DNA of 64,000 bases from assembly GCF_000024165.1 (NCBI RefSeq), contig NC_013194.1:2666001-2730000 (forward strand). Direction: 5' to 3'. The notes under the pieces were generated by a model. That model did no database searches. It worked only from the letters and a program-made list of their open reading frames with translations, and was not told the DNA's origin. Shown one piece after another: positions 17,428 to 27,595 of the stretch. This DNA is from Accumulibacter phosphatis (GTDB lineage: Bacteria; Pseudomonadota; Gammaproteobacteria; Burkholderiales; Rhodocyclaceae). How positions within the stretch are numbered: the stretch's first letter is position 1; every line of letters starts with the position of its first letter. The translations under genes were made by a program, and so were the position numbers.

Positions 17428-18813
17428 ATGGCGGCGAAAGTCTGCCGCCTTGTGTTCGGTCTTGGCCTGCTGGCATCTGCGGCGGGCTTCAGCGGCGCCC
17501 ACGCGGCTGCTGCCGGCGACGCGGTGAGCCAGGTGATGGCCGAAGCCGGCGCTGGCCGGCAGGCTGGCAGGGCCGTTGACGACAAAGGCAAGCGGCGCAA
17601 TGCGACGACGGACAGTCCAGCAGTCGACGCCGGACTCCAACTGCGCGCGAGTGACGAATTGTCGGTTGCCGGCCCGAGCAGCGAACGCCGGCGCGAGTTG
17701 CTGCGCCTGGAACAGCGGACGCTGCAGATGCGCAATGATGGGCATCACGATCAGCAGGCGCTGAATGACAAGATCGGCTGGCTGGAAGCCGACGTTGCCG
17801 AGTTGACCAGGGTCGCCAATCGGCTCCAGGGAGAAGCGGCCGCACTGTCCACTCCGGTCTCGGCACGGCCTCCCGCCGACGTTGCACCGGCCGCCGAAAG
17901 TTCGCCGGTGACGAGGGCAACTCTGCCCGCGGAGCCGGCGCCGGCTTCGCCGCCCTCTGCGCCTGCCGCCGAGGCAGGCGCTGGCCGTCCGCCGATGAAG
18001 CCTGTCGCCAAGCGGCAGCCGCCTCCCCCAGGGCTCGATCCGGACGAGTGGGCTACCTATGCCGGCCTTGCCGCGGCGGCCTTGCTGGTTTCGCTTCTTA
18101 TCTTCAGGCGCCAACTCGCGCCGCGGCGAGCACCACTGGCCCAGGCGTCGTCCGATCCGACGACGGCTACGGTTGAGTCGGGGTTTTCGCGCACGCTCAG
18201 CGACGCGCCGACCGTGCCGATCGAGGTGCCCGCTGGCGTAACCCCGCCGTCCCCCGCGGGCTCGGCCGGGGCGCCGGAGCAGACGGCGTTTGCGGCACCG
18301 GCCCTGGCCAGGCTTGCCGCGGAACCCGAGCTGACGGCTGCCGCCACGGCGCTCGATCTGGCCGAGATCATGCTGTCCTTCGGTCGGGTGACCGGGGCCG
18401 CGAAGACCCTGCAGGAATACGTCACCGCGAACCCGCAGGAAGCCCTGCGGCCATGGATTCGACTATTGCAGATCTATCAGGACAACGGCATGCGCGAGGA
18501 GTTCGAGGCCATGGCGCTGAAGCTGAACCGCAACTTCAACGTCGAGATCATTCGCTGGCAGGGCGACGAGCCCCGCAAGGAACTCGAGCTGTTGCCGCTC
18601 GGGACGGCGCAGCAAGCAGCGGTGACACTGGAACAGATCCCCCACATACGGGCAAGAATCGTCGCGCTCTGGGGCAGCGCGGACTGCGGCGCCTACCTCG
18701 AGCAGTTGCTGCGCGACAATCGTGACGGCCAGCGTAGCGGCTTCGCCCTGCCGGTAGTCGAGGAAGTATTGTTCCTGATCGATCTTCTGGCGGCTCGCGA
18801 GGCCGTTCAGTAG
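17428..18813 (+). CDS. FimV-like membrane protein, function unknown
   Basis: 461 residues with a signal peptide (residues 1-26, ending near SGAHAAAA), a periplasmic segment with a short coiled coil (ERRRELLRLEQRTLQMRND, ~95-150), a Pro/Ala-rich linker, and one transmembrane helix at about 210-228 followed by Arg-rich RRQLAPRR. A cytoplasmic helical domain completes it. ALDLAEIMLSFGRVTGAAKT and the following TPR-like repeat (WIRLLQIYQDNGMREEFEAM) match the cytoplasmic part of FimV-type polarity/pilus proteins. An AGGAG ribosome site lies 12 nt before the ATG. It sits 43 nt behind the CbiM-like gene and 29 nt before the acyl-CoA dehydrogenase; whether it serves lipid metabolism or is a passenger is unclear. 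Confidence 0.7.
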   Translation: MAAKVCRLVFGLGLLASAAGFSGAHAAAAGDAVSQVMAEAGAGRQAGRAVDDKGKRRNATTDSPAVDAGLQLRASDELSVAGPSSERRRELLRLEQRTLQMRNDGHHDQQALNDKIGWLEADVAELTRVANRLQGEAAALSTPVSARPPADVAPAAESSPVTRATLPAEPAPASPPSAPAAEAGAGRPPMKPVAKRQPPPPGLDPDEWATYAGLAAAALLVSLLIFRRQLAPRRAPLAQASSDPTTATVESGFSRTLSDAPTVPIEVPAGVTPPSPAGSAGAPEQTAFAAPALARLAAEPELTAAATALDLAEIMLSFGRVTGAAKTLQEYVTANPQEALRPWIRLLQIYQDNGMREEFEAMALKLNRNFNVEIIRWQGDEPRKELELLPLGTAQQAAVTLEQIPHIRARIVALWGSADCGAYLEQLLRDNRDGQRSGFALPVVEEVLFLIDLLAAREAVQ

Positions 18814-18842
18814 CCCAACCAAACCCATAAGAGGAGAAGCAA

Positions 18843-20636
18843 ATGAGTGAATACATCGCCCCGCTGCGCGACATGCAGTTCGCGCTCAAGGAACTGGCCG
18901 GGCTGGAACAGGTGGCGCAGCTGCCGGGCTGCGAAGAAGCAACGCCGGATCTCGTCGATGCCGTTCTCGAGGAAGCGGCGAAGTTCGCGGAAGGCGTCCT
19001 GTCGCCGCTCAACTGGTCGGGTGACCAGGAGGGAGCCCGCTGGCACGACAAGGCGGTGACCATGCCGGCCGGATTCAAGGAGGCCTACAAGCTTTTCGCC
19101 GACAGTGGCTGGACGGCACTCGCCGCCGAATCGGAATGGGGTGGCCAGGGACTGCCGAAGGTCGTTTCCGCCGCGGTGAACGAAATGTGGAAGTCGGCCA
19201 ACCACTCGTTTTCGCTGTGCCCGCTGCTCACCGCCGGCGCCATCGAGGCGCTCGTTCTCACCGGTTCCGACGCCCTCAAGGCGACCTATCTCGAGAAGAT
19301 GGTCAGCGGTCTGTGGACCGGCACGATGAACCTCACCGAGCCGAGCGCTGGTTCCGACCTCGCTGCCGTGCGCACGCGCGCCGAGCCGCAGGCCGACGGC
19401 AGCTACAAGATCTTCGGCCAGAAGATCTTCATCACCTATGGTGAGCACGACATGGCCGACAACATCATCCACCTGGTGCTGGCGCGGACCCCGACCGCTC
19501 CCGAAGGGGTCAAGGGAATCTCACTGTTCGTCGTGCCGAAGTTCCTGGTCAACGACGACGGCAGCCTGGGCGCGCGCAACGACGCCTATTGCGTGTCGAT
19601 CGAACACAAACTCGGCATCCACGCCAGCCCGACGGCGATCATGGCCTTCGGCGACCACAGCGGAGCGATCGGCTATCTGGTCGGCGAGGAGAACCGTGGC
19701 CTGGAATACATGTTCATCATGATGAACGCGGCGCGTTTCGGCGTCGGCCTGGAAGGCGTTGCGGCCTGCGAGCGCGCTTATCAGCGGGCGCGCGACTATG
19801 CGCGCGATCGCATCCAATGTACCGACATCGGCGTGCGCGGTGGGCCGAAAGTGGCGATCATCCAGCATCCCGACGTGCGCCGCATGTTGATGACCATGAA
19901 GTCCTACGCCGAAGCGACCAGGGCGCTGGCCTACGTGGTCGCGGCTGCGCACGATGCGGCGGTGCATCACGCCGACGCCGAAACCCGCAAACGCAATCAG
20001 GCCTTCGTCGATCTGATGATCCCGGTGGTCAAGGGCTGGAGTACCGAGTCTGGCGTCACCATCGCCTCGATCGGCGTGCAGGTGCATGGCGGCATGGGCT
20101 ACGTCGAGGAAACCGGTGCCGCTCAGCACCTGCGCGACGCGCAGATCTCGACGATCTACGAAGGTACCACCGGCATCCAGGCGAACGACCTGATCGGCCG
20201 CAAGATGGCACGCGAGGGCGGCGCCACGCTGAAGTCCGTAATCGCCATGATGCGCGCGCTCGACAGCGATCTGGCGAAGCAGGGTGGCGCGCATTTTGCG
20301 GCCATCCGCAGCCGCCTGGCCGCTGGTGTCGATGCGCTGGCAACCGCCGGCGAGTGGGTGGTCGCCACCTACGGCAAGGACGTCCGCGCGGCGTCGGCTG
20401 GCGCGGTGCCGTTCCTGAAGCTGCTTGGCATCGTTGCCGGTGGCTGGCAAATGGCACGCGCCGCCTTGATCGCGCAGGCGAAGGTCGACGCCGGTGACGG
20501 CGACCCGTTCTTCCCGGCGAAAGTCGTCACCGCGCGCTTCTACGCCGACCATGTACTGTCCGGGGCGGCTGGCCTGGCGAGCAGCGTGACCGATGGCGCC
20601 GAAGGCGTGATGGCGCTGCACGAAGACATGTTCTGA
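18843..20636 (+). CDS. Acyl-CoA dehydrogenase, long four-domain type
   Basis: An FAD flavoenzyme that introduces the 2,3-double bond in acyl-CoA and passes electrons to ETF. At 597 aa it is the longer bacterial type with an extra C-terminal helical domain (from about residue 465). Motifs: GLWTGTMNLTEPSAGSDLAA (flavin/substrate), KIFITYGEHDMADN, MNAARFGVGLEG, GVQVHGGMGYVEETG, and the region with the catalytic Glu, ISTIYEGTTGIQANDLIGRK. Downstream of etfBA on the same strand, followed after a hairpin by a thioesterase and acetoacetyl-CoA synthetase. The chain-length preference cannot be read from the sequence. Confidence 0.95.
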   Translation: MSEYIAPLRDMQFALKELAGLEQVAQLPGCEEATPDLVDAVLEEAAKFAEGVLSPLNWSGDQEGARWHDKAVTMPAGFKEAYKLFADSGWTALAAESEWGGQGLPKVVSAAVNEMWKSANHSFSLCPLLTAGAIEALVLTGSDALKATYLEKMVSGLWTGTMNLTEPSAGSDLAAVRTRAEPQADGSYKIFGQKIFITYGEHDMADNIIHLVLARTPTAPEGVKGISLFVVPKFLVNDDGSLGARNDAYCVSIEHKLGIHASPTAIMAFGDHSGAIGYLVGEENRGLEYMFIMMNAARFGVGLEGVAACERAYQRARDYARDRIQCTDIGVRGGPKVAIIQHPDVRRMLMTMKSYAEATRALAYVVAAAHDAAVHHADAETRKRNQAFVDLMIPVVKGWSTESGVTIASIGVQVHGGMGYVEETGAAQHLRDAQISTIYEGTTGIQANDLIGRKMAREGGATLKSVIAMMRALDSDLAKQGGAHFAAIRSRLAAGVDALATAGEWVVATYGKDVRAASAGAVPFLKLLGIVAGGWQMARAALIAQAKVDAGDGDPFFPAKVVTARFYADHVLSGAAGLASSVTDGAEGVMALHEDMF

Positions 20637-20651
20637 TCCCGCTGCCGGGCA

Positions 20652-20681
20652 CCAGCGGCCGTTCGACAGGACGGCCGCTGG
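20652..20681 (+). terminator. Strong hairpin after the acyl-CoA dehydrogenase
   Basis: A perfect 11-bp stem CCAGCGGCCGT / ACGGCCGCTGG with an 8-nt loop starts 16 nt after the stop. There is no T-run, so it may be a Rho-dependent end, an attenuator or an mRNA 3'-stabilising structure. Confidence 0.5.
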
Positions 20682-20754
20682 CCGACGTGCCGTTGCGCTG
20701 GGCGGTGCGTCGCGGCCGGAAAGGGTAGACCAGCACACCAGAACAGGAACCGCA

Positions 20755-21159
20755 ATGCAGAGTCAACGCAAACTCGTCCAGACGTCGCTGATCCCCATCC
20801 GCTGGGGTGACATGGACGCCTATGGTCACGTCAACAACACCATCTACTTCCGCTACACCGAGCAGTGCCGCTGCGAATACCTGGAAGGACTCGGCTTCAA
20901 GGTGATGCCGCACGGCACGGCACCGGTGATCATCAACGCTGCCTGCACCTTCCTGGTGCCGATCAACTATCCTGGCGTCGTCGAAGTCCGGATGTTCTGC
21001 GACCATCCGGGCCGCAGCAGCGTCCAGACGCATTACGAGATTCGCCTGCAGGGCGACGACACGCTCTACGCCACCGGCGATTCCAAGATCGTCTGGATGG
21101 ACGTCGACACCGGCAAGTCGGTGCCGATCCCGGAGGGTCTGCGCGCCGCGCTGTCCTAG
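20755..21159 (+). CDS. Acyl-CoA thioesterase, 4-hydroxybenzoyl-CoA thioesterase (hotdog) family
   Basis: A 134-residue single hotdog domain that should hydrolyse an acyl-CoA to the free acid and CoA. The catalytic Asp loop is RWGDMDAYGHVNNTIYFRYTE (family DxDxxGHVNN at residues ~19-28). GNCC-type neighbours are absent; instead it sits between acyl-CoA dehydrogenase and acetoacetyl-CoA synthetase, suggesting relief of stalled acyl-CoA in that pathway. The substrate is not predictable. Confidence 0.9.
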   Translation: MQSQRKLVQTSLIPIRWGDMDAYGHVNNTIYFRYTEQCRCEYLEGLGFKVMPHGTAPVIINAACTFLVPINYPGVVEVRMFCDHPGRSSVQTHYEIRLQGDDTLYATGDSKIVWMDVDTGKSVPIPEGLRAALS

Positions 21160-21186
21160 CTTTCTTTGTCGAAAGGGAGGAGGGGA

Positions 21187-23157
<1,971 letters not shown>

Positions 23158-23164
23158 TGGGGTC

Positions 23165-24829
23165 TCAGCGGCTGATCGGCTTGTAGCGAATCCGCTTCGG
23201 CTTTGCCGCCTCCTCTCCCAGGCGGCGTTTCTTGTCTTCCTCGTACTCGTGGTAGTTGCCGCTGAAGAAGGTCCACTGCGAATCACCCTCGCAGGCGAGG
23301 ATATGCGTGCAGATGCGGTCGAGAAACCAACGGTCGTGTGAAATCACCATGACGCTACCGGCAAACTCGAGCAGGGCGTCTTCGAGCGCCCGTAGCGTTT
23401 CCACGTCGAGGTCGTTTGACGGCTCGTCGAGGAGCAGGACGTTGCCGCCGGCGATGAGCGTCTTGGCCATGTGCAGGCGACCGCGTTCGCCTCCCGAGAG
23501 TTGGCCAACCTGTTTCTGTTGATCGGCACCCTTGAAGTTGAAACGGCCGATGTAGGCGCGCGACGGCGTTTCGTAGCGGCCGACGGTAAGGATGTCGGCA
23601 CCGCCCGAGACCTCCTCGAAAACTGTCTTGCTGCCGTCGAGGCAATCGCGGCTCTGGTCGACGTAGGCGAGCCTGACCGTGCTGCCGATCTCGACCTCGC
23701 CCGAATCGGGCTGCTCCTGGCCAATCAGCATGCGGAAGAGCGTCGACTTGCCGGCGCCGTTCGGGCCAATGATGCCGACGATCGCTCCGGGTGGCACGTT
23801 GAAGCTCAGCTTGTCGATCAGCAAGCGGTCGCCGAAAGACTTGCTGACGTTCCTGAACTCGATCACCTTGCTGCCCAGACGCTCGCCTACCGGAATGAAA
23901 ATCTCCTGCGTCTCGTTGCGCTTCTGGTATTCGACACTCGACAGTTCCTCGAACCGGGACAGACGCGCCTTGCTCTTGGCCTGCCGCGCCTTCGGGCTCT
24001 GGCGGACCCATTCCAGTTCCTGCTTCATCGTCTTGATGCGGCCGGCTTCCTGCTTGCCTTCGGTTTCCAGACGGGCTTCCTTCTGTTCCAGCCAACTCGA
24101 GTAGTTGCCCTTCCAGGGGATGCCCTGACCACGATCGAGTTCGAGAATCCACTCGGCAGCGTTGTCGAGGAAGTAACGATCATGTGTGACGGCCACCACC
24201 GTGCCCGGAAAGCGCACCAGGAACTGTTCCAGCCACTCGACCGATTCGGCGTCGAGATGGTTGGTCGGTTCGTCGAGCAGCAACATGTCCGGCCGGGAGA
24301 GCAGCAGCTTGCAGAGCGCGACACGGCGCTTTTCACCTCCGGAGAGCTTGCCGATCTGCGCATCCCATGCCGGCAGGCGCAAGGCGTCGGCGGCGAGCTC
24401 GAGCTGGCTGCCGAGGTCGGAGCCGGCGGCGGCGATGATCGCTTCGAGGCGCGCCTGCTCCTCGGCCAACTTGTCGAAATCGGCGTCGTCTTCGGCATAG
24501 GCCGCGTACACCTGTTCCAGCATTGCCTGCGCCTGGAACGCCTCGCCGAGTCCCGATTCGACTTCCTGGCGGACGGTCTTTTCCGGGTCGAGCAAGGGTT
24601 CCTGCGGCAGATAGCCGATCTTCAGGTTGGGCATCGGCGTCGCTTCGCCGATGATGTCCTTGTCGACTCCTGCCATGATGCGCAGGACCGTCGACTTGCC
24701 CGAGCCGTTGAGACCGAGAAGACCGATCTTCGCGCCCGGAAAGAAAGAAAGCGAGATGTCCTTGATGATCTGCCGCTTGGGCGGGACGATCTTGCCGACG
24801 CGGTTCATCGTGAATACGTATTGAGCCAT
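23165..24829 (-). CDS. ettA: Energy-dependent translational throttle protein EttA (ABC-F)
   Basis: A ribosome-associated ABC-F ATPase (554 aa) that gates the first elongation step according to ATP/ADP level. Two ABC cassettes: GLNGSGKST, LSGGEKRRVALCKLLL and LLLDEPTNHLD; then GPNGAGKST, LSGGERGRLHMAKTL and LLLDEPSNDLD. The first cassette holds the arm insertion and the cassettes are joined by the basic linker (SPKARQAKSKARLSRFEEL). Length and linker match EttA rather than Uup or YheS. Confidence 0.97.
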   Translation of the reverse strand: MAQYVFTMNRVGKIVPPKRQIIKDISLSFFPGAKIGLLGLNGSGKSTVLRIMAGVDKDIIGEATPMPNLKIGYLPQEPLLDPEKTVRQEVESGLGEAFQAQAMLEQVYAAYAEDDADFDKLAEEQARLEAIIAAAGSDLGSQLELAADALRLPAWDAQIGKLSGGEKRRVALCKLLLSRPDMLLLDEPTNHLDAESVEWLEQFLVRFPGTVVAVTHDRYFLDNAAEWILELDRGQGIPWKGNYSSWLEQKEARLETEGKQEAGRIKTMKQELEWVRQSPKARQAKSKARLSRFEELSSVEYQKRNETQEIFIPVGERLGSKVIEFRNVSKSFGDRLLIDKLSFNVPPGAIVGIIGPNGAGKSTLFRMLIGQEQPDSGEVEIGSTVRLAYVDQSRDCLDGSKTVFEEVSGGADILTVGRYETPSRAYIGRFNFKGADQQKQVGQLSGGERGRLHMAKTLIAGGNVLLLDEPSNDLDVETLRALEDALLEFAGSVMVISHDRWFLDRICTHILACEGDSQWTFFSGNYHEYEEDKKRRLGEEAAKPKRIRYKPISR

Positions 24830-25214
24830 GGCTTTGAATGCCGATCCAAAAGTGGAAAACGGTTGCCGGGCGCACGCTGTCGCGCCCGACGCGAGAGCAA
24901 GTCTACCTGAGAGTGGCTGACAGTGGCGGTTTGTGGTTCGCTACGCGTTCTTGCGGAGCAGTTCCAGCGTCGGCGCCTCGTCGCTCCACGGTTGTCGGAC
25001 GGCACCAACTTCGTTGCGCGACAGTCGCCCTGGCCGACAGGCATGTCATCGAAGCCAGGTTTGTGGGCATGCTCGGACAGGAATTCCGTTTGGTGATGGC
25101 TATCCGTCGCGCTAGAATCAGGGTCGGCGTTCGTCACCACTAGGCGGCGCTCCCGCCACTTCGCCGTTTCGACCCCGGTTTGTCACGCATGCTCTTGCAG
25201 CTCGCGTCCCCGCC
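24830..25214. other. Divergent intergenic region, no gene recognised
   Basis: 385 bp between the starts of ettA (minus) and the response regulator (plus). Open frames here have no ribosome sites or family resemblance. Promoters for both neighbours must lie here but none is close to consensus. Confidence 0.5.
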
Positions 25215-25913
25215 ATGAAAATTGCCTACCTCGAAGACGACACGGAGCTTGCGGCCACGGTATGCGACTGGCTGCGGCAGGCTGGGCATGAAGTCGATCT
25301 ATTCACCAGCGGTGTCGCCTGTGCGCAGGCGGTCGTGAGTCGGCGTTTCGACGCCTGCCTGATCGACTGGTTGGTGCCCGACCTGTCGGGCACCGAGGTG
25401 CTCGCACGTCTGCAGATCAAGTTGCGGCAGGCGATGCCGCCAGTCATCTTTACCACCGGTCGTGACAGCGAGGAGGACGTCGTCGCCGTGCTCAACGCCG
25501 GTGCCGATGATTACATCGTCAAGCCCCTGTCCCGGCCGCTGCTATTGGCGCGGCTGCAGGCGGTGACACGCCGACAGCAAGGAGTTGCCGGCGCTTCGCT
25601 GGTGCAGGATTTCGGTCGGCTGACCGTCGATCATGGCCGGCGGCAACTGGCGCTCGATGACCAGCTCATCGTGCTGACCGAGCGGGAAACCGATCTGGCG
25701 CTTTACCTGTTCCAGAACATCGGCCGTGCGCTGAGCCGCAAGCGATTGATTCAGGTCGTCTGGTCGCTGACCCCTGATGTCGATACGCGCACCGTCGACG
25801 TGCATGTCAGCATTCTGCGGCGGAAACTCGGCCTGACGCCGGAGTTCGGCTGGCGGCTGATTTCGATCTACGGGCACGGTTACCGTCTGGACCGTGAGAA
25901 GGATTCCGTATGA
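25215..25913 (+). CDS. OmpR/PhoB-type response regulator
   Basis: A 232-residue two-component regulator. The receiver domain has acidic E7-D8-D9, phospho-acceptor D51 (CLIDWLVPDLSG), Thr in FTTGRD and Lys in YIVKPLSR. The C-terminal winged helix has LTERETDLALYLFQNIGRALSR and DVHVSILRRKLGL. It overlaps the next gene by 4 nt (ATGA), and the CHASE2 histidine kinase two genes on is its likely partner. Confidence 0.94.
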   Translation: MKIAYLEDDTELAATVCDWLRQAGHEVDLFTSGVACAQAVVSRRFDACLIDWLVPDLSGTEVLARLQIKLRQAMPPVIFTTGRDSEEDVVAVLNAGADDYIVKPLSRPLLLARLQAVTRRQQGVAGASLVQDFGRLTVDHGRRQLALDDQLIVLTERETDLALYLFQNIGRALSRKRLIQVVWSLTPDVDTRTVDVHVSILRRKLGLTPEFGWRLISIYGHGYRLDREKDSV

Positions 25914-27559
25914 ACGCTGCCATCTTGCCAAGGATGCTGACCGTCCTGCTGCTCGCCGTTTCCCTGCAGGCCGGCGCGGCGACCGCCGGCCGCGCGGCGG
26001 AACTGCCAGTCTGGCGCTACACGGTACGGCCCGGCGACACGCTGATCAATATCGCCGAGCGCTACCTGATCGACGTCCGGCAGTGGCCGGCCGTGCAGCA
26101 GGCCAACCAGGTCGACGATCCTTACCACCTGATGCCTGGAACGGTCCTGCGCATTCCGGCGGCCTGGCTGCGTCGGCTACCTGCCGCCGCGACCCTCGCG
26201 ACGAGCAGCGGCGCGGTGCGCTGGCGCCGTGGCGATGGCGATTGGCAAGCGGCCAGCAGCGGCCAGCGCCTGGGCTCGGGGAGCACGCTGGAAACCCTCG
26301 ACGACGCCAGCGCCCTGTTGCGTCTGGCGGATGGTAGCACCGTCCTGCTGTCGCCAAATTCATTGATCGTTCTCGACTCGCTCGGTGTTTTTGCCGGCGG
26401 CTTGATGGCCGATACGCGTCTGCGCCTGCAGCGTGGCCAGACCGACATCATCGCCAACCCGGCAAAGCGCGCGCATCAGCGCCTGCTGATCCAGACGCCG
26501 TCGGCACAGGCGGTGGTTCGCGGTACCAGCTTCCGCGTCGGCGTGGACAGCAAGCTGAGTCGCGAAGAGACCCTGGCCGGGCTCGTCGGCGTCAGTGGCG
26601 GCGGCAGGAGCGTCAACGTACCGCGCGGCATGGGAACGATCGCCCGCGTCGGTGACCAACCGATCAAGCCGGTACCCTTGCTGGCCGCGCCCGACGTGTC
26701 TACCTTGCCGTCGCGTTTCGAGCACTTGCCGATGCGCTTTCCCCTGCCGCAACCGCCCGGTGCGGAGGCGTGGCTGGGCCAGGTGGCGCCGAACAAGTCG
26801 TTTGATCGCATTCTGCTCAGCAAGACGGCGCGTGGCGAGTCGTTGAGCTTCGCCGACCTCGCCAACGGCGACTACGTGCTGCGTCTGCGGGGTATCGATA
26901 CGAACGGGCTGCAGGGGCAGGACGCCGTCCACCCGTTTGTCGTTTTCGCGCGGCCGTTCCCGCCGGGCCTCAACCGTCCCGGTGACTCGGCGACGATACG
27001 TACCGCCCGTCCGACCTTCGCCTGGACCAGCGTCCAGGGAGTGGCCCGTTATCGCCTGCAGGTCGCCGGCGAACCCGACTTCGCCCGACCGCTGCACGAT
27101 GCGACGACCGAGCAGAACACCTGGCCCGTTGCCGAGGATCTGCCGGCCGGTGGCCTCTACTGGCGGGCCGCCAGCCTCGACGCCGCCGATCAACAAGGTC
27201 CGTGGAGCGTCGCTGCCGGATTTACTTACCAGCCGGGGCTGGGCCCGGTCGACCTCGGTCGGGCGGCTCTCGACTGTACTTCCGAGACGATCCGCCTGAA
27301 CCTGCCGAAGCCGCCCGAGGGGCTGGTCTACGAGGCCATTCTCGCGTCCGCGCCGGGCCTCGAACCGGCGCTTGCGCAGGCACAAGCCAGCGACGGCACG
27401 CTCGACCTGCCGCGCCCCGATGGCGGAACCTATTACCTCGGCGTGCGCTTGCTCGATCGCAGCGACAACACGCCCGGTCCGCTGGTCGTCCAGAAGATCG
27501 ACGTGCCGTCAGGCCGATTGTGGCTGCTCCTGCTGTTGCTGGTACCGCTCGTTCTTTGA
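25910..27559 (+). CDS. Exported LysM-FecR domain protein
   Basis: 549 residues with a signal peptide (1-~28). A LysM repeat follows (YTVRPGDTLINIAERYL ... LMPGTVLRIP, ~36-82), which should bind peptidoglycan, then a FecR domain (~100-215, TPSAQAVVRGTSFRVGVD). Two fibronectin-like beta segments come next (FAWTSVQGVARYRLQVAGE, ~365-440), and a hydrophobic C-terminus (LWLLLLLLVPLVL) may anchor it. Encoded between a response regulator and a CHASE2 kinase; this three-gene set recurs in proteobacteria. A role as periplasmic ligand-sensing partner of the CHASE2 domain is inferred. Confidence 0.85.
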   Translation: MNAAILPRMLTVLLLAVSLQAGAATAGRAAELPVWRYTVRPGDTLINIAERYLIDVRQWPAVQQANQVDDPYHLMPGTVLRIPAAWLRRLPAAATLATSSGAVRWRRGDGDWQAASSGQRLGSGSTLETLDDASALLRLADGSTVLLSPNSLIVLDSLGVFAGGLMADTRLRLQRGQTDIIANPAKRAHQRLLIQTPSAQAVVRGTSFRVGVDSKLSREETLAGLVGVSGGGRSVNVPRGMGTIARVGDQPIKPVPLLAAPDVSTLPSRFEHLPMRFPLPQPPGAEAWLGQVAPNKSFDRILLSKTARGESLSFADLANGDYVLRLRGIDTNGLQGQDAVHPFVVFARPFPPGLNRPGDSATIRTARPTFAWTSVQGVARYRLQVAGEPDFARPLHDATTEQNTWPVAEDLPAGGLYWRAASLDAADQQGPWSVAAGFTYQPGLGPVDLGRAALDCTSETIRLNLPKPPEGLVYEAILASAPGLEPALAQAQASDGTLDLPRPDGGTYYLGVRLLDRSDNTPGPLVVQKIDVPSGRLWLLLLLLVPLVL

Positions 27560-27595
27560 CGCGCGCCGATTTGCCCGCCGCAAGGCCTTGTCTCC

